The notes beneath the pieces are model-generated. The model worked only from the letters and a program-made list of their open reading frames with translations, was not told the origin of the DNA and did no database searches. Below, in pieces: positions 17,139 to 24,939 of a stretch of DNA of 61,121 nt. Each line of letters begins with the position of its first letter. Positions within the stretch are counted from its first letter, which is position 1. The position numbers and the translations under genes were made by a program. The stretch is taken from NCBI GenBank assembly GCA_029263295.1, contig JAJCXT010000067.1, forward strand, positions 1 through 61,121. The letters run 5' to 3'. Origin of the DNA: Acidobacteriota bacterium. GTDB taxonomy: Bacteria; Acidobacteriota; UBA890; WLXD01.

Positions 17139-19880
17139 CTACTGTCCGCGCAGGGCGTTCACGGGATCGACACGAGTCGCGCGCCAAGCAGGGATCAGGC
17201 TGGCGGCAGCGGCGGTCGACACGACCGTCAAGATGGCCACGCCGAACACCAGCGGGTCTGCCGGACCGACGCCTACCAACAGCGTCGACATCAGTCGACC
17301 GACGCCCAGGGCCAGCAGCGCCCCGACAACGACACCAACGCCCGACATCAACAGGCCGTGTCTTACAACCAACCGCAGCACGGAAGCCGTGTCGGCTCCG
17401 AGAGCAATCCGGACACCGAATTCACGCAGCCGCTGGCCCACCGCGTAGGCCACCACGCCGTACAGACCGATCGTGGCGAGCACCAGCCCCAGCAAGCCGA
17501 ATGCCCCCACGAGGCCGGCCGCCAGACGAATGAGCATCAGGCCCCGACCGTCGCGCAGGTTGGCCTCGGCAGTCATCACATCGTAGACAGGCACGGTTGG
17601 CGCGAGTCGCTGCAGCAGTTGGCGAACGGGCTCCGCGAGCGCAAGCGGGTCGCCTTCGGCATGCACGATCAGCGTTGGCGACGACAGGTACCGCTGAGCA
17701 GCCGGTTCGTAGAAGGCCATCGTCGGCTCTTCCCAGATCAACATGTACTTGCCCTGCTCGGCTACACCGATGACCTCGTAGACCTTGCCGGATGCCGGGG
17801 TCACGAACCGCTTGCCGATAGCGTCTTCCCCAGACCACATGTTCTCGGCCATGAGTTCGTTGACGATCGCCACGGGCGGCATGTCCTCGGTATCGGAAAT
17901 AGCCACATCACGACCACTCAGCAAGCGCGTCCCTATGGCGTCGAAATACCCCGGGCTGACCTGCCAGCGCACGGTCATCGTGCCCGGTTCTTCACCACCG
18001 GCAGCCTCCCGCTCCGGCAACGTGCCCGTGAAGCCTGCGCCCGAGCCGAACGGTGTGGAGTTCACCAGACCGGCCGAGCGCACGCCGGGCATCGCCAGCG
18101 TTCCGGCCAGCAGTTCCTCCTGGAGAGCGAGTCCCTCGGTGCGCTCGTAGCCCACCAGGCCGGAGTCAATGGACACATACAGGCGTCCCTCGGTCTCGAA
18201 ACCCAGGCCCGCGTCGCGGACGCTCGACAGGCTGCGCATGAAGAGGCCGGCGGCGACAATCAAGATCAGCGAAACGGCCACCTGAGCGACGACGAGAGTT
18301 CCGCGCAGGCGCTGACGCGCGCCACCGGCGGAAACGCTCCGCGAGCCCTGGCGCAGGCCGAGTGTCAGATCGCCGCCCGTTATCTGCAGCGCCGGGACGA
18401 CTCCGGCGATCAGGCTGGCGAGCACAGCAACCGCAGTGCCGAAGACGACTGCCCGCAGGTCTGTCTGCAGAGGCAACTGCAGGGGCATACCGATCTGCCA
18501 GCTGGCGACCACGCCGCGCAGAGTCTCGGTGGCCCATACCGCCAGCAGGATCCCCATCACCGCGCCGCCCAGCCCCAGCATCATGCTCTCGATAGCGATC
18601 TGCCGCATGATGCGCCAGCGACCCGCTCCGAGCGCCGAACGAACCGCCACCTCGGAGTCACGGCTCGTGGCCCGCGCGAGCATGAGGTTGGCCACGTTGG
18701 CGCAGGCAATCAGCAGGACCATGCCCACCAATACGCCGAAAATCACCGCGATCTGAGAGAACTGTCCCCCGGCCGACGGATCTGGCCTTGAGGCCACCTC
18801 GGCGATGAGCGTGAACTCTTGATCGCCATTGGCCTCCGGGAAGTCAGCACGGAGCTGGCCGGCAACGACATCGACCTCCTCCTGAACCTGCGGCAAGCTG
18901 GCGCCCTCGGCAAGCCGGCCCATGACCCTGAACTGCGAGCCGCTGCGCGAGCGCAGGGCCCCCGTCGAGTTCGGCGAGAGCGCAGGCAGGGCCCCGATCG
19001 GTATGTACATCTGGATGGCCAGCATCGACTCGATGCCCACGTACTCCGAGGAAGCCACGCCGACCACCGTGAACGGTATGCCGTTCAACTCGACAGTAGA
19101 CCCGACGATCTCGGGGTCGCCGCCGAAACGTGTCTGCCAGTAGTTGTGTGCGAGCATCAGCACAGGGGCCGGAACGTCGACCAGCCCTTCTTCGGGCGTG
19201 AAGTCTCGCCCTGGACTGATCGCCACGCCCTGCAGGCCGAAGTAGTTCGCCGACACGACCTGCGCGAACGCCCTCTCTGCCGTGCTGCCTGCACTGCTCA
19301 TCCCGACCACCCGCCAGGAGTACGCGAGCATGTCGGAGAACCCCGTATCAGCCGCTCGCAGGTCCTCATAGTTCGGATAGGTGACGTTCATCAGGAAGGG
19401 AGCATCCCCATCGCGAGCCATCACGAACGCCAACTCGTCGCTGTTCTGAACTCCCGGCATGGGCCGGAACATCATCATGTCCACGATGGTGAAGATGGCG
19501 GTGTTCACCCCGATGCCGAGTGCCAGAGTCACGATCGCGATGGCCGTGAACCCGCCGCTAGCTCGCAGGGCACGGAACGAATAGCGCACGTCTTGAAGAA
19601 CGGACTGCATGAAGGACTCCGGATCACGAGGATTTGGCGGAAGTTGTGAGGGACGCCCGCTCGGGCGCAAAGACAAGGCCGCTGCGCGGACGGCAGCCCG
19701 CAGGCCGATCAGCCAACAGTGCATCCACAGGCCGACGACGCGGAAAGACGAAGTGGATCCGCCCGGCTGGCGCGACGCGGCCTCGGCCGCCAATTCGGCC
19801 AGGCTGGGATCGAACATCCAGCGCCGCATTCCGTCCGGCAGAGCAGCGCGAAGCGCCAGCACCAGCGATGGACGTCTCAC
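17139..19880 (-). CDS. ADOP-family FtsX/MacB-like permease 2
   Basis: The 913-residue protein has the same layout as the permease at 5250: an N-terminal helical extension (about residues 1-90), VLQDVRYSFRALRASGGFT, a first helix (TLALGIGVNTAIFT), a MacB-type periplasmic domain, an FtsX core (about 385-510), a second unit and a C-terminal FtsX core ending in VDPVNALRGQ. It starts with GTG inside a 4-base GTGA overlap with the PadR stop codon, so it is translationally coupled to its regulator. No ATPase gene is adjacent. Substrate unknown. Confidence 0.9.
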   Translation of the reverse strand: MRRPSLVLALRAALPDGMRRWMFDPSLAELAAEAASRQPGGSTSSFRVVGLWMHCWLIGLRAAVRAAALSLRPSGRPSQLPPNPRDPESFMQSVLQDVRYSFRALRASGGFTAIAIVTLALGIGVNTAIFTIVDMMMFRPMPGVQNSDELAFVMARDGDAPFLMNVTYPNYEDLRAADTGFSDMLAYSWRVVGMSSAGSTAERAFAQVVSANYFGLQGVAISPGRDFTPEEGLVDVPAPVLMLAHNYWQTRFGGDPEIVGSTVELNGIPFTVVGVASSEYVGIESMLAIQMYIPIGALPALSPNSTGALRSRSGSQFRVMGRLAEGASLPQVQEEVDVVAGQLRADFPEANGDQEFTLIAEVASRPDPSAGGQFSQIAVIFGVLVGMVLLIACANVANLMLARATSRDSEVAVRSALGAGRWRIMRQIAIESMMLGLGGAVMGILLAVWATETLRGVVASWQIGMPLQLPLQTDLRAVVFGTAVAVLASLIAGVVPALQITGGDLTLGLRQGSRSVSAGGARQRLRGTLVVAQVAVSLILIVAAGLFMRSLSSVRDAGLGFETEGRLYVSIDSGLVGYERTEGLALQEELLAGTLAMPGVRSAGLVNSTPFGSGAGFTGTLPEREAAGGEEPGTMTVRWQVSPGYFDAIGTRLLSGRDVAISDTEDMPPVAIVNELMAENMWSGEDAIGKRFVTPASGKVYEVIGVAEQGKYMLIWEEPTMAFYEPAAQRYLSSPTLIVHAEGDPLALAEPVRQLLQRLAPTVPVYDVMTAEANLRDGRGLMLIRLAAGLVGAFGLLGLVLATIGLYGVVAYAVGQRLREFGVRIALGADTASVLRLVVRHGLLMSGVGVVVGALLALGVGRLMSTLLVGVGPADPLVFGVAILTVVSTAAAASLIPAWRATRVDPVNALRGQ

Positions 19881-20206
19881 GACACCTCCTGGGTGCGCGC
19901 GCCGGTGCGGCTGCGGTAGAAGCTGCAGGTGGCTTCGTGGGCGTCCGAACCCTCCTGTGTCAGCGCATACCGGCGCTCGCGAACCTTCTGTCCGTTGACC
20001 GACTTGGGCGCGTAGTGACCGACGACCAGACCAGCCTTCTCGAGTCGACCCATCAGCTCATAGAACGCCGGCAGTGTGCGGCTCACCCCATGGTCGCCGA
20101 GCGTGCCACGCACTTCAGCACCGGCCACGTCCCCCTCACCCCCACGCTCGCCCAGGGCCTCGAGTATCAGGAACTGCAGGTGGGTTACGGGCGGCAGGAT
20201 GCTCAT
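19877..20206 (-). CDS. PadR-family transcriptional regulator 2
   Basis: The 109-residue protein is a PadR winged helix: THLQFLILEALGERGGEGDV, then SRTLPAFYELMGRLEKAGLV as recognition helix, and a wing ending RERRYALTQEG. The helix differs from that of the PadR at 4917 (which has TVYPILRRLE), so the two probably read different operators. Its last codons overlap the start of ADOP permease 2 by GTGA. It should be an autoregulating repressor of this pair. A directly repeated element lies just upstream at 20235-20265. Confidence 0.87.
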   Translation of the reverse strand: MSILPPVTHLQFLILEALGERGGEGDVAGAEVRGTLGDHGVSRTLPAFYELMGRLEKAGLVVGHYAPKSVNGQKVRERRYALTQEGSDAHEATCSFYRSRTGARTQEVS

Positions 20207-20234
20207 GGCGTTGATTCCAGGTCTTCAGAAGCGA

Positions 20235-20265
20235 ATATCGGGTGACCTTATATTGGGTCCCCTTA
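20235..20265. promoter_or_regulatory. Direct repeat in PadR2 promoter region, possible operator
   Basis: ATATCGGGTGACCTTA and ATATTGGGTCCCCTTA are 16-base direct repeats with a 15-base period, sharing one base and matching at 13 of 16 positions. They start 29 bases before the PadR2 start codon (read on the minus strand), in an AT-richer stretch that could hold the promoter. Unlike PadR1's site this is a direct, not inverted, repeat. Confidence 0.45.
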
Positions 20266-20300
20266 GTCTTACGCCGGGTAGCGGATTTGGTTTCACTTGC

Positions 20301-20318
20301 GGCGAGAATCTTCTCGCC
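20301..20318 (-). terminator. Perfect 8-bp hairpin downstream of the glycosyltransferase gene region
   Basis: GGCGAGAA and TTCTCGCC form a perfect stem around a 2-base loop, 30 bases past the stop of the minus-strand glycosyltransferase gene (20348). No T-run follows, so it may instead be a transcript-end stabiliser or an attenuator ahead of PadR2. Confidence 0.3.
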
Positions 20319-20347
20319 CGGCCGCTGCCCGAAGGCGCGGGGCCACT

Positions 20348-21505
20348 TCAGTCGCGCAGGCGATCCAGCGGATAGAAGGTGCCGCGCCACTCGATGCCGC
20401 CGCGCCAGTAGGTCAGGAGGGCAGCACGAACACTGGTCCAGACGACGAGCAGTACCCCGATCGGCAGCAGCAGAGGCAACCACGTCGGCAAGCTGGTCTC
20501 CCGCAGTATGGCCGCATGGAGGATGACGACGACCAGCACGATGGCGACGTTGAGCCAACGCACAGGGCCGGCCAGGGTGACCGCAGCGACAAACGGCCAT
20601 GCCGCCAGCAGAATCTGCGCCACCACACCGCCGAAGAGCAGCCCAAACGACCAGTTCACACCGGCCATGGTGTTCTTCTCCAGCCCGCGGATAGCTCCGC
20701 CCAGCGACTCGTACCACTCGACCCTGGCCATCGAGCCCGGGACGGCGCAGACCTGTCGGCTTCCCGTTTCCTTGAGCGCCTTGCCGAGATTCACATCGTC
20801 AAGCGGGTCCATCGCCAGTGCGGCGTGGGTCCCGGCGCGCTCGTAGGCATCTCGGCGCACGAGATTGAACCCACCGAAGCCCACGTAGGCCTTGCTGTTC
20901 GGGTCGCCGGCCCGCCAGGGGCGGAAGTAGCCGTTGAAGAACAGAGCAAACGTCGCGATGAACAGTTGGAGCCCAAGACCGCGCGCTTCGACATCGGTAG
21001 CACCGGCGACGTGGTCGACGTCGTTCTCCAGCATCCAGATGACCGCGCGCAACACGACAGTGGGCTCGAACACCACGTCCGCGTCGGTGAAGAGAATGAG
21101 TCGGCCTGACGCCACCTGAGCGCCAGCCCACAACGCATGGTTCTTCCCCAGCCAGCCCTCCGGCAAGGCTTTGACATGTAGCACGCGCAGGCGGCTGTCG
21201 CTCCGGGCAATCGTGTCGAGAATAGCGCCCGTCTCGTCGTCCGAGCGATCGTCTACGGCGACCACTTCGAGATCGGGATAGTCGAGTGCCAGCATCGTGC
21301 GGACAGCCACTGCCACCGCCCGCGCCTCGTTGCGCGCACCGAACACGACGCTCAGCCGGGGCAAGGCGGCACGGGCGTCCGCCCCAGGCAGCGGGACCCG
21401 CCGCAGGTAGAGCACCAGGTGCTGCCCAAGTGCCGCATCGAGGCCGAACGCGAGCCAGGCCAACAACGTGACGGCTCCCAGCCCCAGCACCGCAGTCTCG
21501 ATCAT
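20348..21505 (-). CDS. Membrane GT2 glycosyltransferase (HpnB-like)
   Basis: The 385-residue protein has an N-terminal membrane helix, then a family 2 glycosyltransferase domain: LSVVFGARNEARAV, VVAVDDRSDDETG, LILFTDADVVFEP (the DxD metal/nucleotide-sugar site, about residues 135-150) and an acceptor-site acidic pair in AMDPLDDVNLGKALK. Three hydrophobic stretches close the protein (about 280-365). The layout resembles hopene-associated HpnB and carotenoid glycosyltransferases, so a lipid acceptor is likely, though neither hopanoid nor carotenoid genes are in view. It is the last gene of the minus-strand run 24718-20348, 48 bases after the nucleosidase-like gene. Confidence 0.85.
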   Translation of the reverse strand: MIETAVLGLGAVTLLAWLAFGLDAALGQHLVLYLRRVPLPGADARAALPRLSVVFGARNEARAVAVAVRTMLALDYPDLEVVAVDDRSDDETGAILDTIARSDSRLRVLHVKALPEGWLGKNHALWAGAQVASGRLILFTDADVVFEPTVVLRAVIWMLENDVDHVAGATDVEARGLGLQLFIATFALFFNGYFRPWRAGDPNSKAYVGFGGFNLVRRDAYERAGTHAALAMDPLDDVNLGKALKETGSRQVCAVPGSMARVEWYESLGGAIRGLEKNTMAGVNWSFGLLFGGVVAQILLAAWPFVAAVTLAGPVRWLNVAIVLVVVILHAAILRETSLPTWLPLLLPIGVLLVVWTSVRAALLTYWRGGIEWRGTFYPLDRLRD

Positions 21506-21553
21506 GGGGTCAGCCTAGCAGCCCTTCGTGGCCGTCCGGGAAGATGTCATGGC

Positions 21554-22549
21554 TCAGCGTGGCCCACGCCACTCGCGCAGGAACTCGAGCAGCACGGCCG
21601 CCGAGTTGTCGGCGGCGAGGCGGCCGAACAGACGGATCTCGTTCGCGCCGGCACCACCACCGGCCAAATCGGATAGCGAACGGAACGCCAGGAACGGCAC
21701 CTGATTGATCGCGGCAATCTGACCGATCGCGGCGGTCTCCATGTCAACGGCGTCAGCTTCAAACACGCGCCAGATCCACTCCCGAAACTCGGCGTTGTTC
21801 ACGAATGTCGGCCCACTCACACCGTTGCCGCCCACCACGATGCGCGGCTGGTGCTGTAGACAATCGCCGCTCGGCAGGCAGCGTTCGAGGGTGATGTCAG
21901 CCGCCACTTCGCGCGCCACCGCAAGCATGCGTTCGTCGGTCGGAAACCAGAACTGCCGGCGCCGCTCCTGCGCTTCGGGAGCGCCGCCCCGGACCAGCTG
22001 CCCGCGCGGGAACATCATGCCGAAGTTCTCGAACTCGCCGCCGCGACCCTCCCTATCCCAACCGCCTTCAGTCGCGCGTGCGAAGACCATCTCCTGGTGC
22101 TGTCCCCACTGCGCCGGCACGGCGACATCGCCCACCGACAGGTTCGGATTGACTCCCCCGGCGATGCCCGAGAAGACGATCCCACCCACCTCGAAGTGGT
22201 CGATCACGGCCTGCGTCGCAGCCGCCGCGTTCACCATGCTCACGCCCGAGAGGAGCAGCACCACGGGGTGTCCCTCCAGGCGGCCAATATGGTGGGTGCG
22301 ACCGGCGATCTCAGCGGTGTGCTCGATCGAGGCGACGCCCAGCAGTTGCTCGAGTTCCGCCGGCACGGCGGAAATGACCACCACACGCCGAACGTCGCCA
22401 CCTCGATAGGCTGGCCGCTGACTCGCGCCGACAGGCTGGGGCTCGCCGACCTGGACCGTGGTCGACTGGGCCGACGCGCACCCCAGGGGCACGAGCAGGG
22501 CAAGAGCAACGACGAGCGCAGCAATTCGAGTCCGCATGACGAACCGCAT
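21554..22549 (-). CDS. Exported MTA/SAH-nucleosidase-like phosphorylase-superfamily protein
   Basis: The 331-residue protein has a signal sequence (about residues 1-27, with a possible lipobox PLGC at Cys24) followed by a nucleoside phosphorylase/nucleosidase domain: VVVISAVPAELEQLL with the probable general-acid Glu, VLLLSGVSMVNAAAATQAVI, GIVFSGIAGGVNPNLSVGD, the ribose-binding VDMETAA, and the catalytic Asp in FRSLSDLAGG. Normal MTA/SAH nucleosidases are cytoplasmic and about 230 residues. This one is longer through the signal and an insert before VDMETAA. It may salvage extracellular nucleosides. It sits between the CRTAC1 and glycosyltransferase genes on one strand. Confidence 0.85.
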   Translation of the reverse strand: MRFVMRTRIAALVVALALLVPLGCASAQSTTVQVGEPQPVGASQRPAYRGGDVRRVVVISAVPAELEQLLGVASIEHTAEIAGRTHHIGRLEGHPVVLLLSGVSMVNAAAATQAVIDHFEVGGIVFSGIAGGVNPNLSVGDVAVPAQWGQHQEMVFARATEGGWDREGRGGEFENFGMMFPRGQLVRGGAPEAQERRRQFWFPTDERMLAVAREVAADITLERCLPSGDCLQHQPRIVVGGNGVSGPTFVNNAEFREWIWRVFEADAVDMETAAIGQIAAINQVPFLAFRSLSDLAGGGAGANEIRLFGRLAADNSAAVLLEFLREWRGPR

Positions 22550-22592
22550 TCTAGCGCCAATCGGCAGCGAGACTGGCCGCCACGTGCACCGG

Positions 22593-24230
22593 CTAGCGCG
22601 TTACGACGGCGATCTGCCCCAATGCCATCCCCGTGCGCTCAGTCACGGATCCGTCAGGCCATCTCACGCGCAGGCTTGCGGGGCCCGTGATGCTCCCCAA
22701 TCCGAAGTAGAACCGGTCGTCGCTGCTCGACGCGTACGAGCCTCCGCGAACGCGCTGCCGGCGCCAGGTATGTCCGGCGGCTGTGACTTCGACAGCCACC
22801 GCCCCGGACGCATCCACGGCCAGCCACTCACCGAGACGGGCGCTTTCGTTGCGCAGCACCGAAGGCGGAGCGTCCATGTTGGCGATCACCAGATCCAGAT
22901 CGCCGTCGTTGTCGATGTCACCCACCGCGACGCCACGGCTCGACTGGCGCACCTCCAGGCCCGGCCCCGCTTCCGCGCTCACGTCGCGGAACCCGTCGTC
23001 GGTCTGCTCCAGCATGTGATTCGGCTGCGCGAACGAGGTGTTCGCACTCGCCACGGAATCCGCCTGCGGATAGATGTGTCCGTTGGCCACGAACAGGTCC
23101 AGATCGCCGTCCAAGTCGAAGTCCGCGAATACCGTCCCCCATGACAGTGGCCCGAATGTTGGCTCGACCAGGCCGGCCGGGGCAGAGACGTCCTCGAAGG
23201 CCATCCGTCCGAGGTTGCGGTACAGCGTGCAGGTGTCGTCGGCGAAGTTGGTGACGAACAGATCCGGCAGCCCGTCCGCGTCGTAGTCGGCGGTGGCGAT
23301 CCCCATCCCCGCCTGCGCCATCCCGCGATGGTCGAGCGCCGCTCCGCTCCACAGTCCCACCTCTTCGAACTGGCCGCCGCCGAGGTTCCGATACAGGTAG
23401 TTGGGGTTGGAGTCGTTGGCCACGTACAGATCGACAAGACCATCGGCGTCCAGATCCGTAGCCACCACGCCAAAACTGTAGAACAGACCGACATCGTCAA
23501 GGCCCGCGGCGGCGGTCGCGTCGGAGAAGTTCCCTGCGCCGTCGTTCACGAAGTAGCGATTGGCTAGCCCCTCGAATCCAAACGGTCCGCGCATGACCTC
23601 CGTGTTCTTCCAGCGCAGGCCCACCTTCGCCTGCATCACATCGTCGAGGCTGGTCTCGATGTAGCCGGTAACGAACAGGTCCTCGTCTCCGTCCCCGTCG
23701 CCGTCGAAGAACACCGACGAACTCGACCAGCCGTCGATCCCCACGTCGGCCTCGATGACCTCGAACCGGCCGCCGGTGTTGTGGTAAAGAACGTCACTAC
23801 CGAAGTTGGTGACAAACAGGTCGGGGTGGCCATCGCCATCGATGTCACCGACCGTCACCGCGGTCCCCCAACCCCTATCCCCCACTCCCGCGTCCTCCGT
23901 TACGTCGACGAAGACTCCCTCACCGCTGTTCTGATAGAGGGCGTTCGCGCCGCGTTCGACGACCTCGGCTCCGTCCAGGCGCCAACCGTTGACCACGTAC
24001 AGATCGAGGTCGCCGTCAAGGTCGTAGTCGAACAGCGCGACACCGGCGCCACCCGACTCGAGCAAGTGCGGCTTGTCCGGGCGCCCGTGCCAGGTGACCA
24101 GCGAGACTCCGGCCTCCGCACCGGCATCGACAAACCGGATCGTCGTTGGCGCTGGGGTCAGAGCTGCGCCGACACTACCTACTAGCAGCAGTAGTCCGGG
24201 CAACACCCGGCAACGTCGCTGGACGCTCAC
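22593..24230 (-). CDS. CRTAC1-family FG-GAP/ASPIC-UnbV protein 1
   Basis: The 545-residue protein has a signal peptide, then at least seven calcium-binding FG-GAP/VCBS motifs (DYDLDGDLDLYVVN, DIDGDGHPDLFVTN, DLDADGLVDLYVAND, DYDADGLPDLFVTN, DFDLDGDLDLFVAN, DIDNDGDLDLVIAN) that build a beta-propeller. It closes with an ASPIC/UnbV domain (about residues 470-540: GGSYASSSDDRFYFGLG, LRVRWPDGSV). Such proteins are secreted or surface-bound; no enzymatic function is established. Its ATG overlaps the stop of the preceding gene (ATGA), so the two are coupled. Confidence 0.88.
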   Translation of the reverse strand: MSVQRRCRVLPGLLLLVGSVGAALTPAPTTIRFVDAGAEAGVSLVTWHGRPDKPHLLESGGAGVALFDYDLDGDLDLYVVNGWRLDGAEVVERGANALYQNSGEGVFVDVTEDAGVGDRGWGTAVTVGDIDGDGHPDLFVTNFGSDVLYHNTGGRFEVIEADVGIDGWSSSSVFFDGDGDGDEDLFVTGYIETSLDDVMQAKVGLRWKNTEVMRGPFGFEGLANRYFVNDGAGNFSDATAAAGLDDVGLFYSFGVVATDLDADGLVDLYVANDSNPNYLYRNLGGGQFEEVGLWSGAALDHRGMAQAGMGIATADYDADGLPDLFVTNFADDTCTLYRNLGRMAFEDVSAPAGLVEPTFGPLSWGTVFADFDLDGDLDLFVANGHIYPQADSVASANTSFAQPNHMLEQTDDGFRDVSAEAGPGLEVRQSSRGVAVGDIDNDGDLDLVIANMDAPPSVLRNESARLGEWLAVDASGAVAVEVTAAGHTWRRQRVRGGSYASSSDDRFYFGLGSITGPASLRVRWPDGSVTERTGMALGQIAVVTR

Positions 24231-24718
24231 TCTTCAGGTTGAAGTACCGACCCGGCGATCTCCACGAAGTCACGCCACGCGGCCAGTACGGCCTCTTCGT
24301 CGGCAGCCTGACGCATAGCCGCGGAGGCCTTCATGACTGCCCACTTCGCTTCCAGGGTCACGATGACGTAGCCACGCTCGTAGATCCCCTCCGCCTCACC
24401 CGCAGCGTTGTGATGGTGGCCGCCGTCGAGCAGGCGCTTGCGGATTCCGGCTATCGCGTTGTCTCCCTCGTTGGCAAACAGCGCCATTTCGCGGGCGGTC
24501 TCTTCCGGGTGTCCGAGCACGTGCTGCATGTTCGCCGCATCGAAGTGATACACGAGCAGCGACCGCACAAAGTCGGCTTCGGCCTCCTTGAGCGCCAGAA
24601 TAGCGTCGGCCAGCGCATCATAGGTGCCGACCATCGCGGGCGGCGACTCCTGCGCGAAAGCCCACGCAGGCATGAACAGAACCGCGAGCAGGATCGCAAC
24701 GACGGACAACTTACGCAT
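24227..24718 (-). CDS. Small exported helical protein of unknown function
   Basis: The 163-residue protein has a clear signal peptide (LSVVAILLAVLFMPAWAFAQ) and an otherwise helical, charged mature part with two His-rich spots (LLVYHF and DGGHHHNA). I do not recognise the family. It is first in the minus-strand operon and its stop overlaps the CRTAC1 start by four bases, which suggests a joint function. A good ribosome site (GGGAGA) precedes the ATG, and TATATT about 35 bases upstream could be the -10 element. Confidence 0.75.
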   Translation of the reverse strand: MRKLSVVAILLAVLFMPAWAFAQESPPAMVGTYDALADAILALKEAEADFVRSLLVYHFDAANMQHVLGHPEETAREMALFANEGDNAIAGIRKRLLDGGHHHNAAGEAEGIYERGYVIVTLEAKWAVMKASAAMRQAADEEAVLAAWRDFVEIAGSVLQPEE

Positions 24719-24939
24719 CTCGAGTCTCCCGTGAATCAGACAACGTTACCCCAATATATAACCGACCGCCCCGCTCGTTTACCCCGGGTGAACCGCAGCC
24801 TTCAGCACCCGCCCCGGTTGCAACACGAGCCGCACAGCGGTTTCATAGCGGCCGACCCACTCTGATTTCTCGCGATACGCGTTAGGCGGCGTGTACTCGC
24901 TCGCACCCGGGGCCCAAGCCCACAAACCCGGAGTCGTCG

